Notes: generated by a model from the sequence alone, not told the origin. A DNA stretch of 64,000 nucleotides from DATKBT01 sp035546295 (GCA_035546295.1 DATKBT010000076.1:106554-170553), one strand, 5' to 3'; shown: positions 29,398 through 38,565, numbered from the stretch's first letter. Numbers and translations are program-made.

Positions 29398-30795
29398 GTG
29401 GCCGTCCCCACCGCAGGGACTGCTGAGACCGTCGTGCCGTCGCTCGGCGATGCCGCCCCCCTGAACGCGACGAGCGGCCTGGTGGCTCTCGTCCTCGCCC
29501 TCTTCGTCCTCGGCGCTGCGGCCCCGCAGGCCGGCGTGGCGCAGGATCTGTTCGTGCGGGGCGGCACGCTGGTGGACCCGCGCACCGAGACCGAGCGCGC
29601 CGGGAACCTGCTGGTGATCGGCGGTCGCGTGGCCGGCACCCCGGCCGAGGCTCCAGAAGACTTCACGGGCGAGGTCGTCGACGCCGGCGAGCTGTTCGTG
29701 GTCCCCGGCTTCCACGACCTCCACACTCACAGCTTCGGCAACGGCGGTCCCACCGGCGCACCGGGGGAGATGTTCGGCACCCCCGGGACCCTGCAGCGAG
29801 CCCTCGCGGTCGGCGTGGTCGGGGTGCTCGACCTGTTCAGCGTCGAGGCTCTGATCCTGGGCATGCGCGATCGGCAGCGCGCCGACCCCTCGAGCCTGCC
29901 GGGCGCCGATCTGTTCGCGGCCGGTCCCTGCATCACGGCGACCGACGGCCACTGCACCGAGTACGGGATCCCGACGCGCACGATCGACAGCCCCGAGGAC
30001 GCCCGGCGCGAGATCGCCGAGCTGGCGCCGAGCCGCCCCGACGTGGTCAAGCTCGTCTACCACACCGGCGGCCGGATGCCCACGATCGACGCCGCGACGC
30101 TCGAGGCCGCGATCGCGTCGGCGAGTGAGCACGGGCTGGCCACGATCGTCCACGTCGGCCAATGGTCGGACGCCGAGATCGCGGTGCGCGCCGGGGCGAC
30201 CGCGATCACGCACGCGCCCGATTCGACGGCTTCGGTTGTCTCCGATGACCTGATCGGCGCCCTCCTCGAGCACGGCACGACGGTGATCCCGACGCTCACC
30301 GTCTACCTCGACTTCGAGCGCTTCGCCGGTAACCAGGAGGCGTTCGAGGATCCGCTGCTGCGGCGTGTAGTCGGTGACGGCCTGCGCGCCGCCTTCGTCT
30401 CCGCGGATCTCTCGAACGAGGGGATCGCGCGCCGGATCGAGGCGGGGCGCCGGGAGCGAGAGGCGCGTCTCGCCACGGTGAAGAAGATGGCCGAAGCCGG
30501 CGTGCCGCTGCTCACCGGGACCGACGCCGGCAACGGTGGCGTGTTCCAGGGCTACTCGGTCCACCGCGAGATGCAGCTCTTCGTCGAGGCCGGCATCTCC
30601 ACCTGGGAGGCGCTGCGCGCGGCGAGCACCCGCGCCTCCGACTTCCTCGGCCGTCCGCTCGGCTTTCGCGAGGGCGATCACGCCAGCTTCGTTCTGCTTG
30701 AGGCTTCGCCGGTCGCCGACATCGCGAACACGAAGCGGATCGTCGAGGTGATCCATCGGGGCGTACGGGTCGGTCCTCCGTCGCCCGAAGGATAG
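29398..30795 (+). CDS. Amidohydrolase family protein, exported
   Basis: This is a metal-dependent amidohydrolase. The domain starts after a signal-like segment (LVALVLALFVLGAAAPQAGVA) with LFVRGGTLVDPRTE. Metal ligands are visible: HDLHTH (HxH) after VVPGF, a Lys in DVVKLVYH (carbamylated Lys candidate), His residues in TIVHVGQ and AITHAPD, and the Asp of LTGTDAG. It resembles imidazolonepropionase/prolidase-like periplasmic hydrolases. The N-terminus is uncertain: no ATG and no strong SD; GTG codons at 29398 and 29434 are candidates, and the frame is open upstream into the repeat. It probably follows the tandem pair in the same operon. Confidence 0.85.
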   Translation: MAVPTAGTAETVVPSLGDAAPLNATSGLVALVLALFVLGAAAPQAGVAQDLFVRGGTLVDPRTETERAGNLLVIGGRVAGTPAEAPEDFTGEVVDAGELFVVPGFHDLHTHSFGNGGPTGAPGEMFGTPGTLQRALAVGVVGVLDLFSVEALILGMRDRQRADPSSLPGADLFAAGPCITATDGHCTEYGIPTRTIDSPEDARREIAELAPSRPDVVKLVYHTGGRMPTIDAATLEAAIASASEHGLATIVHVGQWSDAEIAVRAGATAITHAPDSTASVVSDDLIGALLEHGTTVIPTLTVYLDFERFAGNQEAFEDPLLRRVVGDGLRAAFVSADLSNEGIARRIEAGRREREARLATVKKMAEAGVPLLTGTDAGNGGVFQGYSVHREMQLFVEAGISTWEALRAASTRASDFLGRPLGFREGDHASFVLLEASPVADIANTKRIVEVIHRGVRVGPPSPEG

Positions 30796-30805
30796 GCTCC
30801 GCTCG

Positions 30806-31471
30806 ATGTCGACGACGCGGTCTCGTGCAGGCAACGACGAACCAGGAGTCGCGCTCCGGCTCGAGCCGGAGGTCGAGCGCCGGCTGGTCGACGGATCGCG
30901 GTTCACGGCGGAGTTCCACATGGGTGAGTCCAACGTCCACCGCGCGTTGAACAAGCTGGTCCAGAGGCTGTCCGCGCTCGACATCCCCTACGCCATCATC
31001 GGAGCCTTGGCGCTCAACGCCCATGGTTATCAGCGGGCCACCGCCGACGTGGACGTGCTGCTGACGGCGGAGGGGCTGTCTCGCCTCAAAGAGGCGGTCG
31101 TCGGCCGCGGGTACGTCGAGAGGTTCCCCGGGAGCCGGGGGTTGCGCGATCCCGAGAACCAGGTCGACATCGACGTCGTGATCGCCGGCGAGTACCCGGG
31201 AGACGGTCTGGAGAAGCCCGTCTCGTTTCCCGACCCCTCGCTGGCGGCCCTCGAAGGCGAGCGATTTCGGCTGCTCGCCCTCGGCAAGCTGATCGAGCTC
31301 AAGATCGCCTCCGGGATGACCGCTCCCCATCGGCTGCGCGATCTCGCCGACGTCATCGAGCTGATCCGCGCGAACGACCTCACTCGCGAGCTCGCTGCAG
31401 AGCTCGATCCCTACGTGCGAGAGAAGTACCTCGAGCTCTGGGCCGCGGCGACGAGCGCGCGGGCGGAGTAA
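30806..31471 (+). CDS. Nucleotidyltransferase-like protein (AbiEii/DUF6036 type)
   Basis: This 221-residue protein has an Arg-rich N-terminus and then a minimal nucleotidyltransferase core: YAIIGALALNAHGYQRATADVDVLL near residues 55-80, followed by VDIDVVI near 112 as the third acidic strand and KLIELKIASGM near 150. This is the arrangement of AbiEii-type toxins and related solitary nucleotidyltransferases. No antitoxin-like winged-helix or HEPN partner is adjacent; the flanking genes are an amidohydrolase and an ABC permease. The activity could be nucleotide transfer to RNA or protein, which is inference. It ends 20 bp from the convergent permease gene. Confidence 0.75.
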   Translation: MSTTRSRAGNDEPGVALRLEPEVERRLVDGSRFTAEFHMGESNVHRALNKLVQRLSALDIPYAIIGALALNAHGYQRATADVDVLLTAEGLSRLKEAVVGRGYVERFPGSRGLRDPENQVDIDVVIAGEYPGDGLEKPVSFPDPSLAALEGERFRLLALGKLIELKIASGMTAPHRLRDLADVIELIRANDLTRELAAELDPYVREKYLELWAAATSARAE

Positions 31472-31490
31472 CAATCCACATCGCCCTGCG

Positions 31491-34079
31491 CTACTCGATC
31501 CGCATCGCGGTGACCGGGTCGACCCGCAACGCTCGGATCGCGGGCGCCAGGCTGCCCAGGAGGGTCATCACCGCGCAGATGCCGGCGACCGCCGCCAGCG
31601 TCGGGGGATCGCTCGCCGGCACCCCAGCGAGGATCGCCTCGAGGCTGCGTCCCGCCAGATGTGCGAGTAGACCGCCGATCGCCACGCCCGAGGCGGCGAG
31701 CAGGGCGCTGCGCGCGAGGACCATCCGCAGCACGTCGCCGCGACCGGCGCCGAGCGCCACCCGCACGCCGATCTCGCGCCGGCGCTGGGAGACCAGGAAC
31801 GAGAGCAGGCCGTGGATGCCGATCGCGGCGAGCAGCAGCGCGGTGCCGGCGAACGCCAGGACCACGCGCGCCTGCACCGCGCGCGAGGCCGTCTGGTCTT
31901 CGACGATCTGCTCCAGCGTGCGCACGTTCGAGATCGGCAGCGATGGATCGCTCGCGCGCACGATCTCGCGAACGGATCCGAGCAGCATCTCCGGCTCGAC
32001 GCTGGTGCGGATGGCGAGATCCTGGGGGACGTAGAAAGTCAGCGAGCCGTCCGGGACCTGCGCCGCCGGCAGGTAGACCTGCGGCTCGCTCGGCCGCTCC
32101 AGGCCGCGCACGCGCACGTCGGCGGCGACGCCGACGATCTCGCGCTCGGCGAGACCGAGCTCGAAGCGCTCGCCGATCGGCGAGCGGTCCGGGAAGAAAC
32201 GCTGCGCGAAGGAATCGCTGACCACGGCGACGAACGGCCGATTGGCGGTGTCCGACCAGCTCAGGTCGCGACCCTGGAGCAGCGGCACGCCCAGCGTGTC
32301 GAACAACCCGGGCGTTGCGAACCGAAGGCTGGCGACCCTGCCCGCCTCGCGCCGGTTGCCCTCGTTCTCGCCGGTGATCACCGGCCAAATGCCACCGGTC
32401 ATGGTCATCGGCAGGAAGCTGACGAACGCAGCGTCCTCGACGCCGGGGGTGGCGTCGAGATTCTCGACCATCCGCCGGTACCACTGGACACGACGCTCGG
32501 TGGCGGCGTACTCGGGCTGCGGCAGCGAGATGCGCAGGGTGAGCACGCCGCGAGGGCGAAAGCCCGGGTCGGTCGACTGCACCCGCCACAGGGCGCGCAG
32601 CAGGAGCCCTGCGCTCACCAACAGCACCACCGAAGAGACGACGGCGGCGACCACCAACGCCGAGCGCAGCCGCTCGCGACGCGCGCCACCGCGTTCGTCC
32701 TCGCGCAGGGCCGTCATGCCGGCACGACCGAGGCCGAGCACCGGCAGCAGGCCTCCGACCAGGCCGGTCGCGACGGTGAGCGCGAGGGCGAAGAGGAGCA
32801 CGCGCAGGTCGATGGAGGGTCGCCCTTCGATCGGCAGGGTCGAAGGCACCAGCCGCGAGAACAGCGGCAGCGACCACAACGCCAGCCCCACCCCGAACGC
32901 GCCCCCGAGGAGGGCGAGCACCAGCGTCTCGGTGAGGAGTTGGCGGCTCAGGCGCTCCCGACCGGCGCCCATCGCGCTGCGCACCATCAGCTCGCGCCTC
33001 CGCTGGAGGGCGCGGGCCAGCAGCAGATTGGCGAGGTTGACGCACGCGATGAGGAGGACGCAGACCGCAGCGCCGACGAGCGCGAAGAGGAGGGTCCTGG
33101 CCTGTCGCGTGTGCTCCTGGCGCAGGAGGTGGACGGTGGCGCCGGCGTCCTTGTTGTCCACCGGGTAGAGATCCTCGAGCTCGGCCGCGATCCGTTCGAA
33201 GTCCGCGGTCGCCTGCTCCAGGGTCACCTCGTCGCGAAGCCTCCCCACGATTTCGAGGAAGTTGTCGTTGCGGTCCTGGTAGCTGTCCTCGGAGAGCTGC
33301 AGCGGTACCCAGTACTGGACGTCGCGGTGGGGGAACAGGAACGAGCGCGGCATGACGCCGACCACCGTGTGGTGGGTGCCGTCGAGCGCGATGCTGCGGC
33401 CGAGCACCCGCGGATCGGCGCCGAATCGCATCTGCCAGAGCCGGTGGGAGAGCAGCACCACGGGCGGCGCGCCGAGCTGCTCGTCGGCCTCGCGGAACGC
33501 TCTGCCGATGGTGGGGATGACGCCGAGGACAGCTCCGACCTCCGCTTCGACGAGCGCTCCATCGAGACGCACGGGATCGCCTTCGCCGGTGAGGTTGGCC
33601 GCCCAGCGATGGTAGGCGCCGATCGCCGAGAGGGTCGTCTGCCGCTCCTTCCAGTCGCGGTAGTTCGCCGGCGACAGCTCGAGGCGGCTGTACGCCGGCC
33701 GGCGGTCCCACAGCTTCACGATGCGATCGGCGTCGGGGAACGGGAGCGGCGCGAACAGAGCGTGATCGGTGACCGAGAAGACTGCGGTGTTGGCACCGGT
33801 GCCGAGCGCGACGACCATCATCGCGGTCAGGGCGAAGGCCGGCGAGCGGAGGAACCCCCGCGCCGACTGTCGCAGGTCCTGCCGCAGCAGGTCCCAGTGC
33901 ACGCGTGCGGCGTTGGCGAAGACCTCGAGCGGCGCGCCGAGGCAGAGCGCGACCCTGCCGGCGGCGCCGGCGGTGCGCAAGCGCTCGCGGAACACCCCCG
34001 CCAGCTCGTCCCCGTATTCGTGGCGAAAGGCCGCCGGGTAGAGCCGGAGCAGGAGGCGATACCAGCGCACGTCGGTCAA
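31491..34079 (-). CDS. ADOP-type ABC transporter permease (MacB/FtsX duplicated)
   Basis: This 862-residue protein shows the layout of acidobacterial duplicated orphan permeases. A short N-terminal module (LYPAAFRHEYGDEL) is followed by a first transmembrane helix (ALTAMMVVALGTGANTAVFS near 100), a MacB-like periplasmic domain and an FtsX three-helix block (CVNLANLLLARALQRRREL near 345). The second half repeats periplasmic domain and FtsX block (LSFLVSQRRREIGVRVALGA near 760). No ATPase gene is adjacent, as is usual for this group. The family is abundant in Acidobacteriota; substrates are unknown. Its ATG overlaps the PadR stop (ATGA), so the two are coupled. Confidence 0.92.
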   Translation of the reverse strand: MTDVRWYRLLLRLYPAAFRHEYGDELAGVFRERLRTAGAAGRVALCLGAPLEVFANAARVHWDLLRQDLRQSARGFLRSPAFALTAMMVVALGTGANTAVFSVTDHALFAPLPFPDADRIVKLWDRRPAYSRLELSPANYRDWKERQTTLSAIGAYHRWAANLTGEGDPVRLDGALVEAEVGAVLGVIPTIGRAFREADEQLGAPPVVLLSHRLWQMRFGADPRVLGRSIALDGTHHTVVGVMPRSFLFPHRDVQYWVPLQLSEDSYQDRNDNFLEIVGRLRDEVTLEQATADFERIAAELEDLYPVDNKDAGATVHLLRQEHTRQARTLLFALVGAAVCVLLIACVNLANLLLARALQRRRELMVRSAMGAGRERLSRQLLTETLVLALLGGAFGVGLALWSLPLFSRLVPSTLPIEGRPSIDLRVLLFALALTVATGLVGGLLPVLGLGRAGMTALREDERGGARRERLRSALVVAAVVSSVVLLVSAGLLLRALWRVQSTDPGFRPRGVLTLRISLPQPEYAATERRVQWYRRMVENLDATPGVEDAAFVSFLPMTMTGGIWPVITGENEGNRREAGRVASLRFATPGLFDTLGVPLLQGRDLSWSDTANRPFVAVVSDSFAQRFFPDRSPIGERFELGLAEREIVGVAADVRVRGLERPSEPQVYLPAAQVPDGSLTFYVPQDLAIRTSVEPEMLLGSVREIVRASDPSLPISNVRTLEQIVEDQTASRAVQARVVLAFAGTALLLAAIGIHGLLSFLVSQRRREIGVRVALGAGRGDVLRMVLARSALLAASGVAIGGLLAHLAGRSLEAILAGVPASDPPTLAAVAGICAVMTLLGSLAPAIRALRVDPVTAMRIE

Positions 34080-34435
34080 GCCTCCTCCGGAGCGATGCCG
34101 CGTTCGCGAGCCATGTCGACCAGCCCGGCGAGGCGCGCGGTCTCGGCGCGCGCCACCTGGCGTCCGAGCAGAGTCAACCGGTAGTAGCGGCGCCGCTCGT
34201 CGTCCTCCTCGGGAGCCGGGCGCTCGCGGGCCTCGACGACCAGCCCCTGCTCGAGGAGCCGATGGATCGTGCGATAGAGGGTGCCGGCGCTGAGCCGGAT
34301 CCTCCCGTTCGTGCGCGCCTCGACGTCCTGCATCACGGCGTAGCCGTGGAGGTCCTGCCGGGCGAGCGCCAGCAGCACGTGGAAGGTCGCGGGCTGGAGG
34401 GGAAGCAGGGTCTCGGGTTCGGCGGATCGGGGCAT
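34076..34435 (-). CDS. PadR family transcriptional regulator
   Basis: This 119-residue winged-helix repressor has the pattern FHVLLALARQDLHGYAVMQD, then SAGTLYRTIHRLLEQGLV, and the basic RRRYYRLTLLGRQVA wing. PadR proteins sense small molecules and repress neighbouring detoxification or export genes. PadR-ADOP pairs are common in Acidobacteriota. It is the first gene of the two-gene operon, and an imperfect inverted repeat lies 15 bp before its start codon, a candidate operator for autoregulation. Confidence 0.9.
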   Translation of the reverse strand: MPRSAEPETLLPLQPATFHVLLALARQDLHGYAVMQDVEARTNGRIRLSAGTLYRTIHRLLEQGLVVEARERPAPEEDDERRRYYRLTLLGRQVARAETARLAGLVDMARERGIAPEEA

Positions 34436-34449
34436 GTCGACGAGTTTCC

Positions 34450-34489
34450 TACTATAGCCGTAGTGGATATAGCTGGCATGGTCATAGTA
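34450..34489. promoter_or_regulatory. Candidate PadR operator and promoter region
   Basis: The arms TACTATAGCC (34450-34459) and GGTCATAGTA (34480-34489) form an inverted repeat with one mismatch around a 20-base centre. The area is AT-rich in an otherwise GC-rich region and includes TATAGCTATATCC-like sequence on the minus strand. It is placed where the PadR-ADOP promoter should be. Confidence 0.55.
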
Positions 34490-34642
34490 CGCGGTCGGCC
34501 GGCCGAGGTTTCGCTCGACCGCCGGCTTCGTTCGGCCGCCGCGAGCTGCGAGAGCGGGGCTCCGTCGCGCCGTTTCGTCGTGGGGCGCTCGGAGCTCTCC
34601 AACGTGTCGGAGCCGGTGCAGGAGGGCGAGAGTGCCGACAGC

Positions 34643-34906
34643 TCAGGCTCGCGGGCGCGCGGGGTAGAGCACCCACTTCACGGTCACCTTGCCGCTCGGA
34701 TTCTCGCCGACCGCGACGCCGAGCCCCACGTCCCGGTAGGCGCCCAGCAGGAGGTTGCGCCGGTGCTCCTCGCTGGCGAGCCAGGCCTCGACCGCGGTTT
34801 CGACCGTGGTGGGGCCGTCGAGCAGGTTGGCGACGATCTGGCGCACCGGGTAGCGCTCGTCGAGCGCCCGGTCGGCGACGTCGCGCCGTCGGCGCCACGT
34901 CCGCAC
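34643..34906 (-). pseudogene. CAP (SCP/PR1-like) domain, N-terminally truncated
   Basis: Only the C-terminal half of a CAP domain is present: IVANLLDGPTTVETAVEAWL, then SEEHRRNLLLGAYRDVGLGVAVG and a final beta strand. The N-terminal helices and the first active-site-like His of the CAP cavity are missing, and the space upstream is taken up by the end of the TPR gene on the same strand. A short open frame (87 residues, GTG start) remains. It is probably a decayed copy, although a shortened secreted remnant translated from it cannot be excluded. Confidence 0.6.
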
Positions 34907-34990
34907 TCTACCTCCGGGTCGCGGCGCTCGCCCGTTCCATCGTCTTTCGCGCGGGCGCCCGACCTAGAGGCGGGAACGCGAGGGGGCCGG

Positions 34991-36622
34991 TCACTCCAGC
35001 TCGACGTCGGCGCCCTCCCACGCCGCGGCGAGTCGGAAGCGCACCTCGGTCGCCTCGTCCTCCTTGCCCTGTGCCTCCAGACTCTTCGCCAGCAACGCCA
35101 GCGACCGGCCGTTGTGGGGGTAGACCGCCAGGTTGGTGCGCACCGTCACCTCGGCGGCCTCGGGGTCCCCGGCGGCGAGCTGCAGCTCGGCGAGCCGCTG
35201 CCGGCTGGGGCCGAGCCAGGGGGGCGGCTCGGTGTAGACCAGAGCGTCCTCGCGCCGGGCGGCGTCCGAGAGCGCGCGCATCGCAGAGCCCACATCGCCC
35301 TCGGCGGCCGCGATCTCGCCGGCCAGCGCTTCGCGCCCGATCTCGAGCATCGAGCGCACCGGGTTGTACGACCACACCATGGCGTCGAGCTCGGTGCGGC
35401 CGGTGGCCTGGCGGAGGGCGTCGAGCTGCTCGCGCGCGGCTTCGGTCTGGCCGGTGCGAGCGAGCGCCATTCCCCGCGCCCAGTGCCAGACCGCGGTGGC
35501 GTACGCCAGCGAGGGGTCGGGCTGCGGAGCTTCGAGCACACGCTCCCAGTCCTCGAACCAGACCGCGTCGAACAGCGGGATCGCCCAGAAATGCTGGAGC
35601 GCGGCCAGCTCGCCCGAGGCCATGACCGGAGCGGGTGGGAGCCGGGACTGGATGGTCTCGGCTTCGGCGCGCGAATCCGCGCTGCGGCCGAGGAACCCGA
35701 GGGCCGCCCAGCGCATGTGGTGGTTGTGGAGCATGTAGGGAATGTACTCCTGCGGCACTTCGTGCTCGGCGGCGTAGGCGTCGTCCTCCTCGATCGCGCG
35801 CTGGTTGACCCGCGCGGCGTCGTCGTAGCGTCCCACCTTCATATAGATGTGCGACGCCATGTGGACCAGGTGGCCGGTCGCCTGCGGGTCGCGGTCGAGC
35901 ATCTCGGCCGCGGGCACGCCGAGCTCGGGGCGCGCCTTCTCGACGGCGTGGATCAGGAGGTGCGCGGCGCCCGGATGGGTGGCGTTGCGGCGCAGCACGG
36001 TCTCGAGCACCCCGATGAACTCCTCGGTCGCGCTCTTCGGCTCGCCGTTGGGCAGCCAGTAGTCCCAGGGCATGGTGTCCATCAGGGCTTCGGCGAACAG
36101 AGTGGCGGCGGTGAGGTCGTTGGGATCGGAGTACGCGACGCGTCGCATCGCGTCGGCGTAGGCCTTGTCGAGGGCGGCGCGATCCTCCTGGTATTCGGGG
36201 CCGTACCGCTTGGCGAGCGCCTGGATGTAGAGGCGCTCGCGCTCGGTGGCATCGCCGGCGAGCTCGAGCGCGTTGCCCAGCGCCTCGAGGATGTCGGGGT
36301 AGTTCCCCTCGGCGAGCGGCGCGTTGATGTTCGGTCCCAACACCAGCGCCTTGCCCCACCAGCACATCGCGCAGCCGCGGTCCTGCTCGATCGCACGATC
36401 GAAGACGCGGGCGGCCTCGCCATGGTTGAAGCCCCAGGCCAGCAGCACCCCCTGGTCGAACAGCTCCTGGGCCTCCTTCGACGCGGTGGTGATCGGATGG
36501 GTGAAGTCCGGGTTGTGGTCGTGCCCGCCGTCGGCGGTCGCCGGCGGGAGGGAGACCATCAGCAGGCAGATCAGTGCGCCGGCGACGCTGCCGAGAGATG
36601 GCGGTGTCCTGAACGTTCTCAT
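34991..36622 (-). CDS. TPR repeat protein, exported
   Basis: This 543-residue protein has a signal peptide (VAGALICLLMVSLPPATA). It has the signature of a widespread acidobacterial/gammaproteobacterial TPR family: DPNHPITTASKEAQELFDQG-like start, LLAWGFNHGEAARVFDRAIE, DRGCAMCWWGKALVLGPNIN with CxxC, HPGAAHLLIHAVEKA, and GHLVHMASHIYMKVGRYDDA. The C-terminal half carries degenerate tetratricopeptide repeats. The start at 36622 was chosen because it has GAGGAGG upstream and gives an N-terminal signal. Function is unknown; a periplasmic protein-interaction role is inferred. Confidence 0.82.
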   Translation of the reverse strand: MRTFRTPPSLGSVAGALICLLMVSLPPATADGGHDHNPDFTHPITTASKEAQELFDQGVLLAWGFNHGEAARVFDRAIEQDRGCAMCWWGKALVLGPNINAPLAEGNYPDILEALGNALELAGDATERERLYIQALAKRYGPEYQEDRAALDKAYADAMRRVAYSDPNDLTAATLFAEALMDTMPWDYWLPNGEPKSATEEFIGVLETVLRRNATHPGAAHLLIHAVEKARPELGVPAAEMLDRDPQATGHLVHMASHIYMKVGRYDDAARVNQRAIEEDDAYAAEHEVPQEYIPYMLHNHHMRWAALGFLGRSADSRAEAETIQSRLPPAPVMASGELAALQHFWAIPLFDAVWFEDWERVLEAPQPDPSLAYATAVWHWARGMALARTGQTEAAREQLDALRQATGRTELDAMVWSYNPVRSMLEIGREALAGEIAAAEGDVGSAMRALSDAARREDALVYTEPPPWLGPSRQRLAELQLAAGDPEAAEVTVRTNLAVYPHNGRSLALLAKSLEAQGKEDEATEVRFRLAAAWEGADVELE

Positions 36623-36881
36623 GCGGTCTCGACCTCCTCTCGTTCCGATCGAGAGTCTACGCCCAGCGCCGATCCGACCACCAATCGAAGGGAAGCGGCG
36701 ATCGGACGCCGGCGAGATTCCCGGGGGCAGCATTGCGGATCTGCCACTGAAGACTGAAACGCCCTTGACCAGGCTTTGCCGCCAACGCGCCGATCAGCTC
36801 CTCCTCGGCCGGGCGGCTGGAGCGGGGCTAAGCTGGTGGGTGCGTGGACGGAAGTCTGTCCGGCTCGACCTGCTGGCAGCG

Positions 36882-37064
36882 ATGTCGCTCGTGTTCGTGA
36901 GCGGTGCGGCGCTGTTCGGCTGGTCAGTCCTCACCGGGGCGAGCATCGTCCACGTCGTCTACAACTGGGTCTACCGACTCCACGGCGCCGAGATCGGCGC
37001 ACGCGTCCTTCAGGGGAGGGCTTGGATCGATCCGCCGGTGACGCTATCGTCCGACCCCTCATGA
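36882..37064 (+). CDS. Possible small membrane protein
   Basis: This 60-residue open frame has one hydrophobic stretch (SLVFVSGAALFGWSVLTG) and an aromatic segment (VHVVYNWVYRLHG). Third-position GC is high as in real genes here, and its stop overlaps the aminotransferase ATG (ATGA), as expected for a coupled upstream gene. No Shine-Dalgarno sequence is obvious and I recognise no family. It could instead be the 3' end of a decayed larger gene. Confidence 0.3.
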   Translation: MSLVFVSGAALFGWSVLTGASIVHVVYNWVYRLHGAEIGARVLQGRAWIDPPVTLSSDPS

Positions 37065-38401
37065 CGATCCGCACCGTCGACCCGGGCGTCGAGAGTGCCG
37101 GGCCGGCTTCCGCCGGCCCCCGGCGCGAATCCCTCGACCCGCCGTCGCCTGGCTTCCGGCGCGTCCCGCGCACCGGCGTCATCTACGTGATGCACCGCGC
37201 CGAGCAGCTGGGCTACGGGCGCGACGGAGAGCGCTGGTTCAACCTCGGGCAGGGCTCGCCCGAGGTCGGGCCGCTCGAGGGCGCGCCACCGCGACGCTCG
37301 CGCCTCGAGCTGGCCGACGCGCACCACGCCTACGCCCCGATCGGCGGAATCTGGGAGCTGCGCGAGCGGGTCGCCGACCACTACAACGCGCTCTACCGGC
37401 GAGGGCTCGGCTCGCGCTACACCGCCGAGAACGTCGGCATCGCTCCGGGCGGGCGCGCGGCGCTCTCGCGCCTGGCGGCGGCGATGGCGCCGATCAACCT
37501 CGGCCACTTCATCCCCGACTACACCGCCTACGAGGAGCTGCTGTTCTCCTTCCGCGGCTTCATCCCGATCCCGATCCTCCACGACGTCCAGGCCGGCTAC
37601 CGGACCAGCGCCTCGGAGCTGCGCGAGGAGATCGTCGGGCGCGGCCTGGGCGGGGTGCTGCTCAGCAACCCGGCGAACCCGACCGGGCAGCTGATCGCGG
37701 GGGCCGAGCTGGCCGACTGGATCGAGGTCGCCCGCTCGACCCGCTGCTCCTTCCTGTTCGACGAGTTCTACTCGCACTACGTCTACCCGGAGGCGAACGG
37801 CGACCTCGGGGCGGTCGGAGCTCCGCCCACCGTTTCGGCGGCGGCCTACGTGGAGGAGGTCGAGCGGGACCCGGTGGTGATCGTCGACGGGGTCACCAAG
37901 AACTGGCGCTACCCGGGCTGGCGGGTGAGCTGGATCGTCGGCCCGAAGAGCGTCATCGAGCAGGCGAACAGCGCGGGCTCCTTCCTCGACGGCGGCGCCA
38001 ACCAGCCCTTCCAGCGGGCGGCGCTCGAGCTCCTCGACCTCGAGGTCACGGCCGCCGAGACCCGCGCGATCCAGGCCGAGTTCGGACGCAAGCGGCGCTT
38101 CCTGCTCGACCGGCTGCGCGCCCTGGGGATCACGGTCGAGGCCGAGCCGCGCGGGACCTTCTACGTCTGGGGCAATCTCGAGGCATTGCCCGAGCCGCTG
38201 CGGGACGGAATGTCGTTCTTCGAGGCGTGCCTGCCGGAGCGGGTGATCACGGTCCCCGGCGTGTTCTTCGACGTCAACCCGGGACGCCGCCGCGCCCACG
38301 CCCGCTACCAGACGTACTCACGCTTCAGCTTCGGCGCCTCGCTCGAGCATCTCCGCGAGGCGCTGGAACGCGTCGAGCGGGTGATCGCGGCCAACGTCTG
38401 A
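37061..38401 (+). CDS. PLP-dependent class I/II aminotransferase
   Basis: This 446-residue fold-type I enzyme begins after about 40 residues of Pro/Arg-rich extension. Landmarks are NLGQGSPEVG, APGGRAALSRL near 130 (cofactor phosphate region), LLSNPANPTGQL near 207 (Asn binding PLP), FLFDEFYSHYVYPE near 233 (Asp of the ring pocket) and VDGVTKNWRYPGWRVSW near 285 with the Schiff-base Lys, followed by the substrate Arg region near the C-terminus. Substrate specificity cannot be assigned. A second, distantly related aminotransferase is at 48.7 kb. A repeat shared with that gene follows the stop codon. Confidence 0.9.
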   Translation: MTIRTVDPGVESAGPASAGPRRESLDPPSPGFRRVPRTGVIYVMHRAEQLGYGRDGERWFNLGQGSPEVGPLEGAPPRRSRLELADAHHAYAPIGGIWELRERVADHYNALYRRGLGSRYTAENVGIAPGGRAALSRLAAAMAPINLGHFIPDYTAYEELLFSFRGFIPIPILHDVQAGYRTSASELREEIVGRGLGGVLLSNPANPTGQLIAGAELADWIEVARSTRCSFLFDEFYSHYVYPEANGDLGAVGAPPTVSAAAYVEEVERDPVVIVDGVTKNWRYPGWRVSWIVGPKSVIEQANSAGSFLDGGANQPFQRAALELLDLEVTAAETRAIQAEFGRKRRFLLDRLRALGITVEAEPRGTFYVWGNLEALPEPLRDGMSFFEACLPERVITVPGVFFDVNPGRRRAHARYQTYSRFSFGASLEHLREALERVERVIAANV

Positions 38402-38432
38402 AGGTCTGGCCGGCACCTTCGAGGTTGGCAAT

Positions 38433-38527
38433 GCTCCCCCAAACCCCAAGGGGGAGCGTCGCAGGCGGTGCGTGCCGTTCGGGGCCATCCAATGGCGGCG
38501 GATGCGGTCGACCGGACCCGGCACTAT
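38433..38527. repeat. Hairpin plus conserved tail, shared with 49.9 kb
   Basis: The hairpin GCTCCCCC...GGGGGAGC (38433-38457) is followed by a stretch containing GGGGCCATC and TGCGGTCGACCGGAC. The same order occurs at 49876-49997 after the other aminotransferase gene. This fits a dispersed REP-like or terminator-like element. Confidence 0.6.
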
Positions 38528-38565
38528 GCATGGTGCACACGACCGCGACGCTGGCTGTGGCCCGA

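Noticed and set aside
28123..30984. A minus-strand open frame of about 950 codons
   Set aside because: It is antisense to the tandem exported proteins and the amidohydrolase, with no motif of its own.
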